Shown: piece after piece, positions 8,949 to 16,650 of the stretch
Numbering within the stretch: position 1 is the stretch's first letter
How the letters are laid out: each line of letters opens with the position of its first letter
Source: Methylobacterium sp.
GTDB lineage: Bacteria > Pseudomonadota > Alphaproteobacteria > Rhizobiales > Beijerinckiaceae
Reading direction: 5' to 3'
Length of the DNA: 64,000 nucleotides
NCBI GenBank assembly: GCA_020253445.1
Contig: JADCBP010000001.1
Location: 372,001-436,000 of the forward strand
Translations under genes and position numbers: made by a program
The notes under the pieces: generated by a model
Database searches by the model: none
Seen by the model: only the letters and a program-made list of their open reading frames with translations
Told to the model about the DNA's origin: nothing

Positions 8949-9797
8949 ATGTTCGATGCCCGCAAACTTCTCGATGCGCTCGTTTCCGCCGGCAGCCAGG
9001 GCGGTGGACAGAAACAGCTCGGCGGCATGCTGGGGCAGGTCGCCAGCATGGCCGGGCAGGTGCTGAACCAGGCAACCGGCGGCGTGCGGCAAGGCGCGAC
9101 CGAAATCAACCAGCAGACCGGCGCCACCCAGAAGGCCAGCGACTTCCTGCGCCGCACGACCGGCCAGAACCCGACCGATCTCGTGGCCCGCGCGAAGGAT
9201 CTTGCCGCGAAGAACCCCGTCGCCACGGGCGTTGCCATCGGCGGACTCGCCGCCGTGCTGCTGGGCACCGGCGCTGGCCGCAAGATTGCCGGCTCGGCCG
9301 CGCGCATGGGCGGCATGGCGCTGGTGGGCGGGCTCGCCTACAAGGCGCTGCAGAATTATCAGGCCGGCAAGCCGCTGCTGGACCTCCAGAATGTGGCGCA
9401 GGATCTCCAGCAGCCGCGGGCGCTTCCCCCGCCCTCGACCGACAACGATCAGGCCCTGCGCCTGGTTCGCGCCATGGTTGCCGCCGCCTCGTCGGATGGC
9501 ATCGTGGACGAGACCGAGCGGCATGCGATCGTGGGCAACCTGAAGGCGGCCGGCATCGAGGCCGAGGCTGCCCAGTTTCTCGAGAGCGAATTCGCGAACC
9601 CGGCTGATCCGGTGACGCTCGCCCAGGGCATCACAAATCCGGAAGAGGCGGCGCAGGTCTATGCCGCCGCGCGCCTCGCAATCGACCCGGACACCGCCGA
9701 CGAGCAGGCCTTCCTCAAGGCGCTGGCGGGCGAATTGCACCTCGATCCAAGCCTCGTCGCGCATATCGACGCCGCGGCTTCCAACGTGAAGGCCTGA
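8949..9797 (+). CDS. DUF533/TerB-like tellurite-resistance family protein
   Basis: 282 residues. The N-terminal half is Gly/Gln-rich (QGGGQKQLGGMLGQ, about 17-30), followed by a hydrophobic stretch around 95-125 (VATGVAIGGLAAVLLGTG) that may insert in the membrane. The C-terminal half (about 155-280) is an all-alpha TerB-like domain: LRLVRAMVAAASSDGIVDETER is the characteristic acidic helix-loop pattern. The family is the inner-membrane YebE/DUF533 group and has no established biochemical role. The next gene starts 7 bases after its stop, so it may be co-transcribed with the half-permeases. Confidence 0.8.
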   Translation: MFDARKLLDALVSAGSQGGGQKQLGGMLGQVASMAGQVLNQATGGVRQGATEINQQTGATQKASDFLRRTTGQNPTDLVARAKDLAAKNPVATGVAIGGLAAVLLGTGAGRKIAGSAARMGGMALVGGLAYKALQNYQAGKPLLDLQNVAQDLQQPRALPPPSTDNDQALRLVRAMVAAASSDGIVDETERHAIVGNLKAAGIEAEAAQFLESEFANPADPVTLAQGITNPEEAAQVYAAARLAIDPDTADEQAFLKALAGELHLDPSLVAHIDAAASNVKA

Positions 9798-9804
9798 ACG
9801 CGAC

Positions 9805-10386
9805 TTGCCTGACGACACCCAGCCCGGACTGCCGAAGGTGCAACGGAAACCCCTCGACTGGGGCTTCATCCTTGTCGCCACCCTCTCCCTTGGCTCGATG
9901 ATCTGGGTGACCCTGCGCGACGGCATCACCGTGTCGCAGCACATTCTGGCCGAGGATTTCTGGCTGTTCCTGACCATCCTGCCGAAGGTGGCGCTTGGTT
10001 GCCTCATCGGCGGGCTCATCCGGCTGATGGTCGCACGCGAGACGATCGAGAAATACATCGGCGAAGGCTCGGGCATGAAGGGTCTCGCAATCGCTGCGTT
10101 GATTGGCACGCTTTTCCCGGCCGGCCCCTTCACCATCTTCCCGCTGGCTGCCGTGCTGATGGTGAGCGGCGCGGATAGGGGGGCGGCGATCGCCTTCGTC
10201 TCGGGCTGGCTGCTGCTTGGCATCAACCGGGCGGTCATCTGGGAAATGCCGTTCTTCGGCACGGATTTCGTGCTGTTCCGCTTCCTCGTTTCATTGCCCA
10301 TGCCGGTTCTGCTGGGGCTTGCCGCGCGCGCCGCGATCTTCGACCATTATGTCAATCGCCCGCCGCCCGGCGAGGGCAAGGCATGA
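9805..10386 (+). CDS. Half-permease 1, DUF318/YraQ (ArsP-like) family
   Basis: 193 residues with four to five membrane segments (about 22-42, 56-75, 91-120, 126-142, 155-172). It resembles the N-terminal half of DUF318 permeases (YraQ/ArsP_1 type), most of which are single chains of 300 or more residues. The motif INRAVIWEMP is shared with the next gene's INRMISWEIP. The start is a TTG 7 bases after the TerB-like stop; no better ATG is upstream. The stop overlaps the next ATG by 4 bases. Substrate unknown; relatives have been linked to organo-arsenical or metal efflux. Confidence 0.72.
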   Translation: MPDDTQPGLPKVQRKPLDWGFILVATLSLGSMIWVTLRDGITVSQHILAEDFWLFLTILPKVALGCLIGGLIRLMVARETIEKYIGEGSGMKGLAIAALIGTLFPAGPFTIFPLAAVLMVSGADRGAAIAFVSGWLLLGINRAVIWEMPFFGTDFVLFRFLVSLPMPVLLGLAARAAIFDHYVNRPPPGEGKA

Positions 10387-10874
10387 TCGTTTTCGGCTTC
10401 ACCCTCGCGCTGATAGCGATTGCCATCGGGCTGGCCTTCGCGGCGTGGAGGCGCTCGCCCGCCTTGCTCGCGGATGGATTCACGGATGCCCGGACGCAGT
10501 TCATCCATCTGTTGCCGCGCCTCGCGATCGGCGTGCTGGGCTCGGGCTTCCTCGCGCATCTGATGCCGAAGGAGACGATCCTGGCCTGGTTCGGGCCAAA
10601 TTCCGGTCTGCTCGGCACGGCACTCGCGAGCCTCGCCGGTGCCCTCACGCCCGGCGGGCCAGTGGTGGGCTATGCGATCGGGGCGGCGGCGCTGAAGGCG
10701 GGCGCGGATCTTTCGCAGGTCATGGCCTATGTGACGGCATGGTCTCTCTTCACGATCAACCGGATGATCTCGTGGGAAATCCCGTCCATGCCCGTGCGAA
10801 TCGTGCTGCTGCGGGTGTTGGTGTCCCTGCCCTTCCCGTTCCTCGCGGCCTGGATCACGCTGCTGGTGCGCTGA
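10383..10874 (+). CDS. Half-permease 2, DUF318/YraQ (ArsP-like) family
   Basis: 163 residues, about four membrane segments (2-19, 38-56, 76-103, 140-160). It shares the layout and the INRxxxWExP motif (INRMISWEIP) of the preceding protein, as well as a Gly/Pro-rich loop (GALTPGGPVVGYAIG here, GTLFPAGPFTIFPLA there), so the two are paralogous halves. ATGA overlap with the upstream gene indicates coupled translation and a heterodimeric transporter. The stop codon lies one base upstream of a Rhizobiales-type repeat. Confidence 0.72.
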   Translation: MIVFGFTLALIAIAIGLAFAAWRRSPALLADGFTDARTQFIHLLPRLAIGVLGSGFLAHLMPKETILAWFGPNSGLLGTALASLAGALTPGGPVVGYAIGAAALKAGADLSQVMAYVTAWSLFTINRMISWEIPSMPVRIVLLRVLVSLPFPFLAAWITLLVR

Positions 10875-10929
10875 GCAGCTTTTCGTCGTTCGCATTTTTC
10901 TCGCGCGAACCGGCGACCACTTCGCTTGA
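10874..10929 (-). repeat. Rhizobiales palindromic repeat, copy 1
   Basis: Read on the minus strand it contains gcgaagtggtcgccggttcg followed by cgcgagaaaaatgcg. This is the aagtgg(n)ccggttcgcg...aagaaa element that I know from intergenic regions in this order. It lies between the half-permease stop and the livF stop. Related copies in this window: 15790-15834, 24965-25034, 39448-39500 and 47375-47407. Confidence 0.7.
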
Positions 10930-10935
10930 AGAAGC

Positions 10936-11760
10936 TCACGCCAGCCAGCGCTTGCGGCGCTTGTAGCTCTTCACCTCGCGGAAGGATTTCTTGTCCCCGC
11001 CGGAAACGCCGAGGTAGAATTCCTTCACATCCTCGTTCTCGCGCAGGGCCTTGGCGTCGCCATCCATCACGATGCGGCCGGTTTCCATGATGTAGCCATA
11101 GGTGGCGTAGCGCAGGGCCATGTTGGTGTTCTGCTCCGCGAGCAGGAAGGACACGCCCTCCTTCGTGTTCAGATCCTTCACGATCTCGAAAATCTCCTCG
11201 ACGATCTGTGGCGCGAGACCCATCGAGGGCTCATCAAGCAGGATCATCTTGGGGCGGCTCATCAGCGCGCGACCAATGGCGCACATCTGCTGCTCGCCGC
11301 CCGACGTGTAGCCCGACATGGATTTCATGCGCTGCCGGAGGCGAGGAAAATAATTGTAGACCATCTCCATGTCGCGTTTGATGGCCGCGCGCCCATCCTG
11401 CCGCGTGAAGGCTCCCGTGAGGAGGTTCTCCTCGATGGTAAGATGGCCGAAACAATGCCGGCCCTCCATCACCTGGATGCAGCCGCGCCGCACCAGATCC
11501 GCCGGGCTCATGCGATCCACGCGCTCGCCCTCGAACATGATCGCGCCCTTGGTCACATCGCCGCGCTCGGCCTTGAGCAGGTTCGAGATCGCCTTCAGCG
11601 TGGTGGTCTTGCCTGCGCCATTGGCGCCCAGCACCGCCACGATGCCGCCGCGCGGCACGGTGAGCGACACGCCCTTCAGCACCAGCACGACATGATCATA
11701 GATCACCTCGATGTTGTTGACCGAAAGGATGGGCTCGACGGTTTCGGCTGATGCGGACAT
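10936..11760 (-). CDS. livF: Branched-chain-type ABC transporter ATPase LivF
   Basis: 274 residues. Cytoplasmic ATPase of a HAAT (LivFGHM) importer. Walker A GANGAGKT (45-52), signature region SGGEQQ, Walker B MILLDEPSMGLAP, and the LivF-typical helical insert. It has about 30 extra C-terminal residues compared with E. coli LivF, ending in a basic tail (KSYKRRKRW). The gene is last in the minus-strand operon, after the binding-protein gene, from which it is separated by a strong UUCG hairpin. Only a weak ribosome site precedes the ATG. Confidence 0.9.
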   Translation of the reverse strand: MSASAETVEPILSVNNIEVIYDHVVLVLKGVSLTVPRGGIVAVLGANGAGKTTTLKAISNLLKAERGDVTKGAIMFEGERVDRMSPADLVRRGCIQVMEGRHCFGHLTIEENLLTGAFTRQDGRAAIKRDMEMVYNYFPRLRQRMKSMSGYTSGGEQQMCAIGRALMSRPKMILLDEPSMGLAPQIVEEIFEIVKDLNTKEGVSFLLAEQNTNMALRYATYGYIMETGRIVMDGDAKALRENEDVKEFYLGVSGGDKKSFREVKSYKRRKRWLA

Positions 11761-11806
11761 GGCAGGCTCCGGGATTTCGGTTCATCAGGCCATTCGGGCC
11801 GGAAGT

Positions 11807-11830
11807 GGGCAGCCGGCGAACCGGCTGCCC
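11807..11830 (-). terminator. UUCG hairpin between binding-protein gene and livF
   Basis: A perfect 10-bp stem gggcagccgg / ccggctgccc with a TTCG loop on the transcribed (minus) strand, starting 13 bases after the binding-protein stop. There is no T-run, so it more likely stabilises the upstream mRNA or slows transcription than terminates it completely. That would raise binding-protein expression relative to livF, as in many ABC operons. Confidence 0.7.
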
Positions 11831-11843
11831 CATTGCTTGCGGG

Positions 11844-13181
11844 TTACGCGGCCTTTTCGCAGGCTTCCGTGCGCTTCGGCCAGCCGGTATTCTTCGAGAC
11901 GAAATCCTTCGCCTCAGCCTCGATGAGAGGACGGACGATCTCCTTCATCGGGTCCATCCAGTCGGAGGCCTTCACATATTTCGTTCCGTCCCACTGGGAG
12001 ACGAACACCTTGTTATGGCCGTTATGATCCGTGCAGGTGATGCGGACAGGGTTGGCGAAGCCTTCCATGCCGATCTCCTTCAGGCGCTGTTCGGTGATGT
12101 TGAGCGCCTCGAAGCCGCGACGGACATCCTCACCCACGACCGCCTTCTTGCCGGTGATCCGCTGCGCGGTGCGCACGGCCTCGGCGATCAGCATCGAGTT
12201 GTAGACCCCACGGTTATAGAGGTTCTCGCCCACCTGCTCGCGCTTGGCCTGGCTGAGATTCTTGTCGAAGACATGTTTCAGGATGTCCTGCATCACGGGG
12301 TAATTCGCGCCCGTATTGTGGAAGTTGAGGGTCTTGTAACCCTTGGCTCCGGCTTCGCCCGCACGGGCGTCGTCGTCGCCGCCGGCCCACCAGACACCCA
12401 CGAGGCGATCCATCGGGAAGCCGTTCTTCACCGCTTCCTTCACGGCCGTGGGGTTCATCGCGCCCCAGCCCTGGTTATAAATCCAGTCCACGCGGTCGCG
12501 GCGGATGGCGAGCCAGGTCGAGCCCTGATTCTGCATCTGCGCGGCCGGAACCGGGTAGAGCTTCAGGTTGAAGCCGTATTGCTTCGCCAGCGCCTCGAGC
12601 ACGGGGATCGGCTCCTTGCCGAAGGGCGCATCAAGATGGACGAGGCCCATCGTCTTGCCCTTCAGCTTGTCAAAGCCGCCTTCCACCTGCGCCATATGCT
12701 TCACGAAGACCGAAGCGCCATCCCAGTAGGTGGCCGGCGGGTTGAAGATCCACGGGAAATGCTCGCCATCCGCCGAGGCCGAGAGGCCATAGGCCATCGA
12801 GAGCACGGGGATCTTGTCCACCGCCGCCTTGGGGATGATCTGCAGCGTGATGCCCGTGGAATAGGGGTTCACCACGACCGGGTTCTTCGCCTTCACGCTC
12901 TCATAGCATTCGACACCCTTCTTGGTGTCGTAGCCGGTTTCGCATTCCTCGATGATGATGCGCGCACCGCCGATGCCACCATCGCGCTGGTTCAGCATTT
13001 CGAGGTAATCGCGCATGCCGTTGGCGATATGCACGCCCGAACCGGCGAAGGGGCCGGTGCGATAGGTGAGCAGCGGCACGTAAATCGTATCCTGCGCGGA
13101 GACCGGCAGGGGCGCCGCGCCCGCGAAGGCTGCGGCCAGGGCCGCCAAGCCCAGGAATTTCGGGCCGAGGGTTTTCTTCAT
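11844..13181 (-). CDS. Branched-chain-type ABC transporter substrate-binding protein
   Basis: 445 residues. A Sec signal peptide (MKKTLGPKFLGLAALAAAF..., cleavage near VSAQ-D at about 28) marks it as periplasmic. The mature part is a type I periplasmic binding protein of the LivK/Peripla_BP_6 class, beginning VPLLTYRTGPFAGSGVHIANG. It captures the substrate for LivHMGF. The substrate is not read from sequence; this subgroup, longer than E. coli LivK and encoded beside an acyl-CoA ligase, is often found with aromatic or dicarboxylic acid genes rather than with amino-acid genes. ATG at 13181 follows ggagg; an in-frame extension upstream has no signal peptide and was rejected. Confidence 0.9.
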   Translation of the reverse strand: MKKTLGPKFLGLAALAAAFAGAAPLPVSAQDTIYVPLLTYRTGPFAGSGVHIANGMRDYLEMLNQRDGGIGGARIIIEECETGYDTKKGVECYESVKAKNPVVVNPYSTGITLQIIPKAAVDKIPVLSMAYGLSASADGEHFPWIFNPPATYWDGASVFVKHMAQVEGGFDKLKGKTMGLVHLDAPFGKEPIPVLEALAKQYGFNLKLYPVPAAQMQNQGSTWLAIRRDRVDWIYNQGWGAMNPTAVKEAVKNGFPMDRLVGVWWAGGDDDARAGEAGAKGYKTLNFHNTGANYPVMQDILKHVFDKNLSQAKREQVGENLYNRGVYNSMLIAEAVRTAQRITGKKAVVGEDVRRGFEALNITEQRLKEIGMEGFANPVRITCTDHNGHNKVFVSQWDGTKYVKASDWMDPMKEIVRPLIEAEAKDFVSKNTGWPKRTEACEKAA

Positions 13182-13283
13182 GGTCGTTCCTCCTTCGATG
13201 GAGCCGCTTCCCGGGCTCCCCAGGTCTTCTTGGCTGAAGTCTTCATCTTGCCGACGCTTGCGCCACGGCAAGGCCCGCCCCGC

Positions 13284-14363
13284 TCAATACGGGAAGGGCC
13301 AGGTTCTGAGCTTCTGCTTGGCGATCTGCCAGAGCCGGGCGAGACCATGCGGCTCGGCGATCAGGAACAGGATGATGAGCCCGCCCACAAGCAGGTGGTT
13401 GATGTGCTCGGCCGTGGCACCCGCCAGCGGAATGCCGATGGCCGGCAGGCCGAATTTCAGCATCACCGGGATGATGTGCAGCAGGGCCGCGCCGAAGAAG
13501 CAGCCGATGAGCGAGCCCAGCCCCCCGATGATCACCATGAACAGGATGATGAAGCTCTGGTTGATGTTGAAGGCGTCGCTCGCTTCGCCCCCGCCATACC
13601 AGAGGAACATCATGGTCGCGCCCGCGACGCCGCAATAGAAGGACGACATCGCAAACGCGAGGAGCTTGGTGCGCAGAAGCCGGATGCCCATCAGTTCCGC
13701 CGCGATATCCATGTCGCGCACCGCCATGAAGCTGCGCCCGATGCGCCCGTGCAGGATGTTCGAGGCGATCCAGGTCATCAGCACCACGATGAAGAGAATG
13801 ACATAATAGCGGGTCATCGGCGTCGCGTTGGGGCCGGTCACCGGGATGCCGGCGATCCAGCGCGTCGGCACTTCAATCGCGCCCGAGGCGTTGTAGTTGA
13901 AGAGCCAGGGAATGCGCACGAAGCACCATTCCAGGAAGAATTGCGCGGCGAGCGTCGCCACTGCGAGGTAAAAGCCCTTGATGCGCAGGCTCGGCAGGCC
14001 GAACAGCGCGCCGATCGCCGCCGAGAAGATGCCCGAGGCGAGGATCCAGATGACGATCGGCACCCCGGGGAAATAGCTCGTCAGCTTGTAGCAGGCATAG
14101 GCCCCCACGCCCATGAAGGCGCCGGTGCCGAGCGAGATGAGCCCGGTATAGCCCGTGACAATGTTGAGCCCCATCGCCGCAAGCGCGAAGACGAGGAAGG
14201 GGATCATCACGGTGGAGATGAAGAAGTTCGACCCGAAAAAGGGGATCACCACCGCCGCGATGAACAGGATGATGGCGATGCCAACGCGATCTTCCCGCAG
14301 CGGGAAGACCTGCATATCCGCCGAGTAGGTCTTCTTGAACTGGCCTGATTCACGGTAGAGCAT
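13284..14363 (-). CDS. livM: Branched-chain-type ABC transporter permease LivM
   Basis: 359 residues with about 9-10 transmembrane segments. Family marks include GLNIVTGYTGLISLGTGAF (about 84-102), the permease motif in SFMAVRDMDIAAELMGI and a C-terminal GLIILFLIAEPHGLARL. It pairs with LivH to form the membrane channel. Its ribosome site (tctggag) lies within the last codons of the AT-rich gene just upstream, and its ATG begins one base after that gene's stop. LivM translation is therefore likely to depend on translation through the inserted gene. Confidence 0.93.
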   Translation of the reverse strand: MLYRESGQFKKTYSADMQVFPLREDRVGIAIILFIAAVVIPFFGSNFFISTVMIPFLVFALAAMGLNIVTGYTGLISLGTGAFMGVGAYACYKLTSYFPGVPIVIWILASGIFSAAIGALFGLPSLRIKGFYLAVATLAAQFFLEWCFVRIPWLFNYNASGAIEVPTRWIAGIPVTGPNATPMTRYYVILFIVVLMTWIASNILHGRIGRSFMAVRDMDIAAELMGIRLLRTKLLAFAMSSFYCGVAGATMMFLWYGGGEASDAFNINQSFIILFMVIIGGLGSLIGCFFGAALLHIIPVMLKFGLPAIGIPLAGATAEHINHLLVGGLIILFLIAEPHGLARLWQIAKQKLRTWPFPY

Positions 14364-14364
14364 G

Positions 14365-14820
14365 TTAACTCCAGATAGCGAATATTGACTTGTTCAAGGC
14401 TTTTGACACGCCATACGTCCCAGCACAAAAAAGCAAAAATGACGATCCAATTATAGTATAAACCCATTCTTTGACAGACAAACCAAGGTTAGATCCATTG
14501 CGTTTGGACATAAATTCATCTGCAAACGAATAAGAGTCGTTGAAACGATCGCCATCATATTGCGGACCAATTTCAATATAACGAACAAGCATAACGTGAT
14601 CCCGCAAACGATTAAAATCCTCAGAGAAACTTACGTAATGCATTCCATGCATGACCGAAATTGCGAGCCCATTAACAAAAATTGACGAAAATATAATGAC
14701 CCCGCATGCAGGTATCCCCAAATTGCTTTTTGCAGCAAAATAGCAGGCGCCAGACAAAACTACACACAAGAACGCAAAAATTCCTATTCTAACAAATAAC
14801 ATCGCTTGGTCTTGTGTCAT
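14365..14820 (-). CDS. AT-rich three-helix membrane protein of unknown function, inserted in liv operon
   Basis: 151 residues that I do not recognise. Hydrophobic segments lie at about 7-29, 34-58 and 118-140, with a polar Asp/Arg/Asn-rich loop of about 60 residues between the second and third (for example YIEIGPQYDGDRFNDSYSF). Base composition is unlike its neighbours: in 14581-14640 I count 24 G+C of 60, against 40 of 60 in livH at 14881-14940. Codons include many AT-ending and AGA/ATA types rare elsewhere in the window. Its ATG is one base after the livH stop and its TAA one base before the livM ATG, so it is an intact, coupled member of the operon. This points to horizontal acquisition. 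Confidence 0.75.
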   Translation of the reverse strand: MTQDQAMLFVRIGIFAFLCVVLSGACYFAAKSNLGIPACGVIIFSSIFVNGLAISVMHGMHYVSFSEDFNRLRDHVMLVRYIEIGPQYDGDRFNDSYSFADEFMSKRNGSNLGLSVKEWVYTIIGSSFLLFCAGTYGVSKALNKSIFAIWS

Positions 14821-14821
14821 C

Positions 14822-15778
14822 TTAAATTCTCTCGATGATCTTGTCGCCGAAGAGCCCCTGCGGCCGCACCATCAGGAAGAGAAGCGCGATCACATAGGCC
14901 ACCCAGTTCTCGATGCCGCCGCCCACCAGCGGACCCCAGTAGAATTCCGCGAGCTTCTCGCCGATGCCGATGATGAGCCCGCCGACGATCGCGCCGGGGA
15001 TAGAGGTGAAGCCGCCGAGAATGAGCACCGGCAGCGCCTTCAGCGCGATCACCTGAAGCGCGAAGCTCACATCGGAGCGTGCGCCCCACATGATGCCGGT
15101 GATGAGTGCCACGATTCCGGCCGCGAACCACACGATGGCCCAGATCTGGTTCAGCGAGATGCCGACCGAGAGCGCCGCCTTGTGGCTATCCGCCACCGCC
15201 CGCAGGGCGCGGCCGATGCGGGTATACTGGAAGAACAGCGCCAGGGCCGCGATCATCAGCGAGGCGATCACCGCAGCCGCGACGTCGATCTTCTGGATGA
15301 TCACCTTCCCGCCGAGAATATCAAAGCGCATCGTGCCCTGCGGCAGGCCCAGTTCCTCCGCGATCATCTGCTTCGGTTCGCCGCCGAAAATGAATTCGCC
15401 AAGGCCGATGATGATGAAGGTGAGCCCGAACGTCGCCATGAACAGGATGATGTCCGGCTGGTTCACCAGCGGGCGCAGCACGATCCGCTCCACCGCGATC
15501 GCGAGGATCGCCATCACGCCGAGCGTCAGGATCAGCGCGATCCAGGGCGGCACGCCCTTCTCGTGCAGACCCACCAGCGTCAGCGCCGCGAACACCACCA
15601 TGATGCCTTGGGCGAAATTGAACACGCCCGAGGCCTTGAAGATGAGCACGAAACCAAGCGCGATCAGCGCATAGAGCACGCCGGCGACGAGGCCTTCCCA
15701 GATCGTCTGCACGAAGAGATCCGGCGCAGCACCCATCTGCACGAAGGGGTCGATGAGAATATTGTAGAGCATCCCCAT
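14822..15778 (-). CDS. livH: Branched-chain-type ABC transporter permease LivH
   Basis: 318 residues, about eight transmembrane segments. The N-terminal GLVAGVLYALIALGFVLIFKASGVFNFAQG pattern and the central RIGRALRAVADSHKAALSVG coupling segment identify the LivH permease of the HAAT family. It works with LivM, LivG and LivF in the inner membrane. The stop is TAA one base upstream of the AT-rich gene start. Upstream is a palindromic repeat (15790-15834) that separates it from livG. Confidence 0.93.
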   Translation of the reverse strand: MGMLYNILIDPFVQMGAAPDLFVQTIWEGLVAGVLYALIALGFVLIFKASGVFNFAQGIMVVFAALTLVGLHEKGVPPWIALILTLGVMAILAIAVERIVLRPLVNQPDIILFMATFGLTFIIIGLGEFIFGGEPKQMIAEELGLPQGTMRFDILGGKVIIQKIDVAAAVIASLMIAALALFFQYTRIGRALRAVADSHKAALSVGISLNQIWAIVWFAAGIVALITGIMWGARSDVSFALQVIALKALPVLILGGFTSIPGAIVGGLIIGIGEKLAEFYWGPLVGGGIENWVAYVIALLFLMVRPQGLFGDKIIERI

Positions 15779-15789
15779 TCCCCCTCACT

Positions 15790-15834
15790 GCATGTTCAGC
15801 AAAAGTGGATGCCGGTCTTGCGTCATGAACATGC
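15790..15834. repeat. Rhizobiales palindromic repeat, copy 2
   Basis: 45 bp between livG and livH. Perfect 9-bp outer arms gcatgttca (15790-15798) and tgaacatgc (15826-15834) enclose aaaagtggatgccggtcttg. This is the aagtgg(n)ccggt element with its palindrome complete. It would form a hairpin in the operon mRNA. Confidence 0.8.
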
Positions 15835-15844
15835 ATCCCACCTT

Positions 15845-16639
15845 TCAATGCGCCACGCCGAGATAGGCATCGATGACCGCCTGATTGGCCTTCACCTCAT
15901 CGGGCGTGCCATCGGCGATCTTCCGGCCATATTCCAGCACCACCACGCGGTCGGAGAGGTCCATCACCACGCCCATATCATGCTCGATCAGCGCGATGGT
16001 GGTGCCGTATTGCTCCTTCACATCGAGGATGAAGCGGCACATGTCCTCCTTCTCCTCAAGGTTCATGCCGGCCATCGGTTCGTCGAGCAGCAGCAATTCC
16101 GGCTCCATGGCGAGCGCGCGACCCAGTTCGACACGCTTCTGCAGGCCGTAGGGCAGCTTGCCCACGGGCACCTTGCGGATGTGCTCGATCTCCAGGAAGT
16201 CGATGATCTCCTCGACCATCCGGCGATGGGCGATCTCCTCGGTCATGGCCGGGCCATGGCGGAAAATCTGCCAGAAGAAGTTCGATTTCATCTTCAGCGT
16301 GCGGCCGACCATGATGTTGTCGAGCGTCGACATGCCCTTGAAGAGCGCGACGTTCTGGAAGGTGCGCGCGATGCCCTGCGAGGCCGCCACATAGGGCTTC
16401 ATCTTGGCCCGCGTTGCGCCCTTGTAGGTGATGGTGCCATCCTGCGGGTGATAGAACCCGTTGATGACATTGAGCATCGAGGTCTTGCCGGCACCATTCG
16501 GGCCGATGATCGCGCGGATCTCGCCCTTCCTGATGTCGAAAGAAACATCGGTGATCGCCTTCACGCCGCCGAAGCGGAGCGAGACATTCTCGACCTTGAG
16601 CAGGGTTTCGCCCGGGGAAAGGGTGGAGTTCTGAACCAT
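15845..16639 (-). CDS. livG: Branched-chain-type ABC transporter ATPase LivG
   Basis: 264 residues from ATG 16639. Walker A GPNGAGKT, LivG-type signature LPYGLQKRVELGRAL and Walker B LLLLDEPMAGMN, with the C-terminal VIDAYLG ending common to LivG. It energises the LivHM channel with LivF. An in-frame GTG five codons upstream (16654) would overlap the ligase stop as GTGA. The ATG was preferred because it has a GGGGA ribosome site at correct spacing. Second gene of the operon. Confidence 0.9.
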   Translation of the reverse strand: MVQNSTLSPGETLLKVENVSLRFGGVKAITDVSFDIRKGEIRAIIGPNGAGKTSMLNVINGFYHPQDGTITYKGATRAKMKPYVAASQGIARTFQNVALFKGMSTLDNIMVGRTLKMKSNFFWQIFRHGPAMTEEIAHRRMVEEIIDFLEIEHIRKVPVGKLPYGLQKRVELGRALAMEPELLLLDEPMAGMNLEEKEDMCRFILDVKEQYGTTIALIEHDMGVVMDLSDRVVVLEYGRKIADGTPDEVKANQAVIDAYLGVAH

Positions 16640-16650
16640 GCCGTCCCCGC

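Noticed and set aside
11751-14348. Open frame of 865 codons antisense to the liv binding protein and livM
   Set aside because: Both minus-strand genes are clear family members with signal peptide or membrane helices; the antisense product is a His/Arg/Asp-rich shadow.
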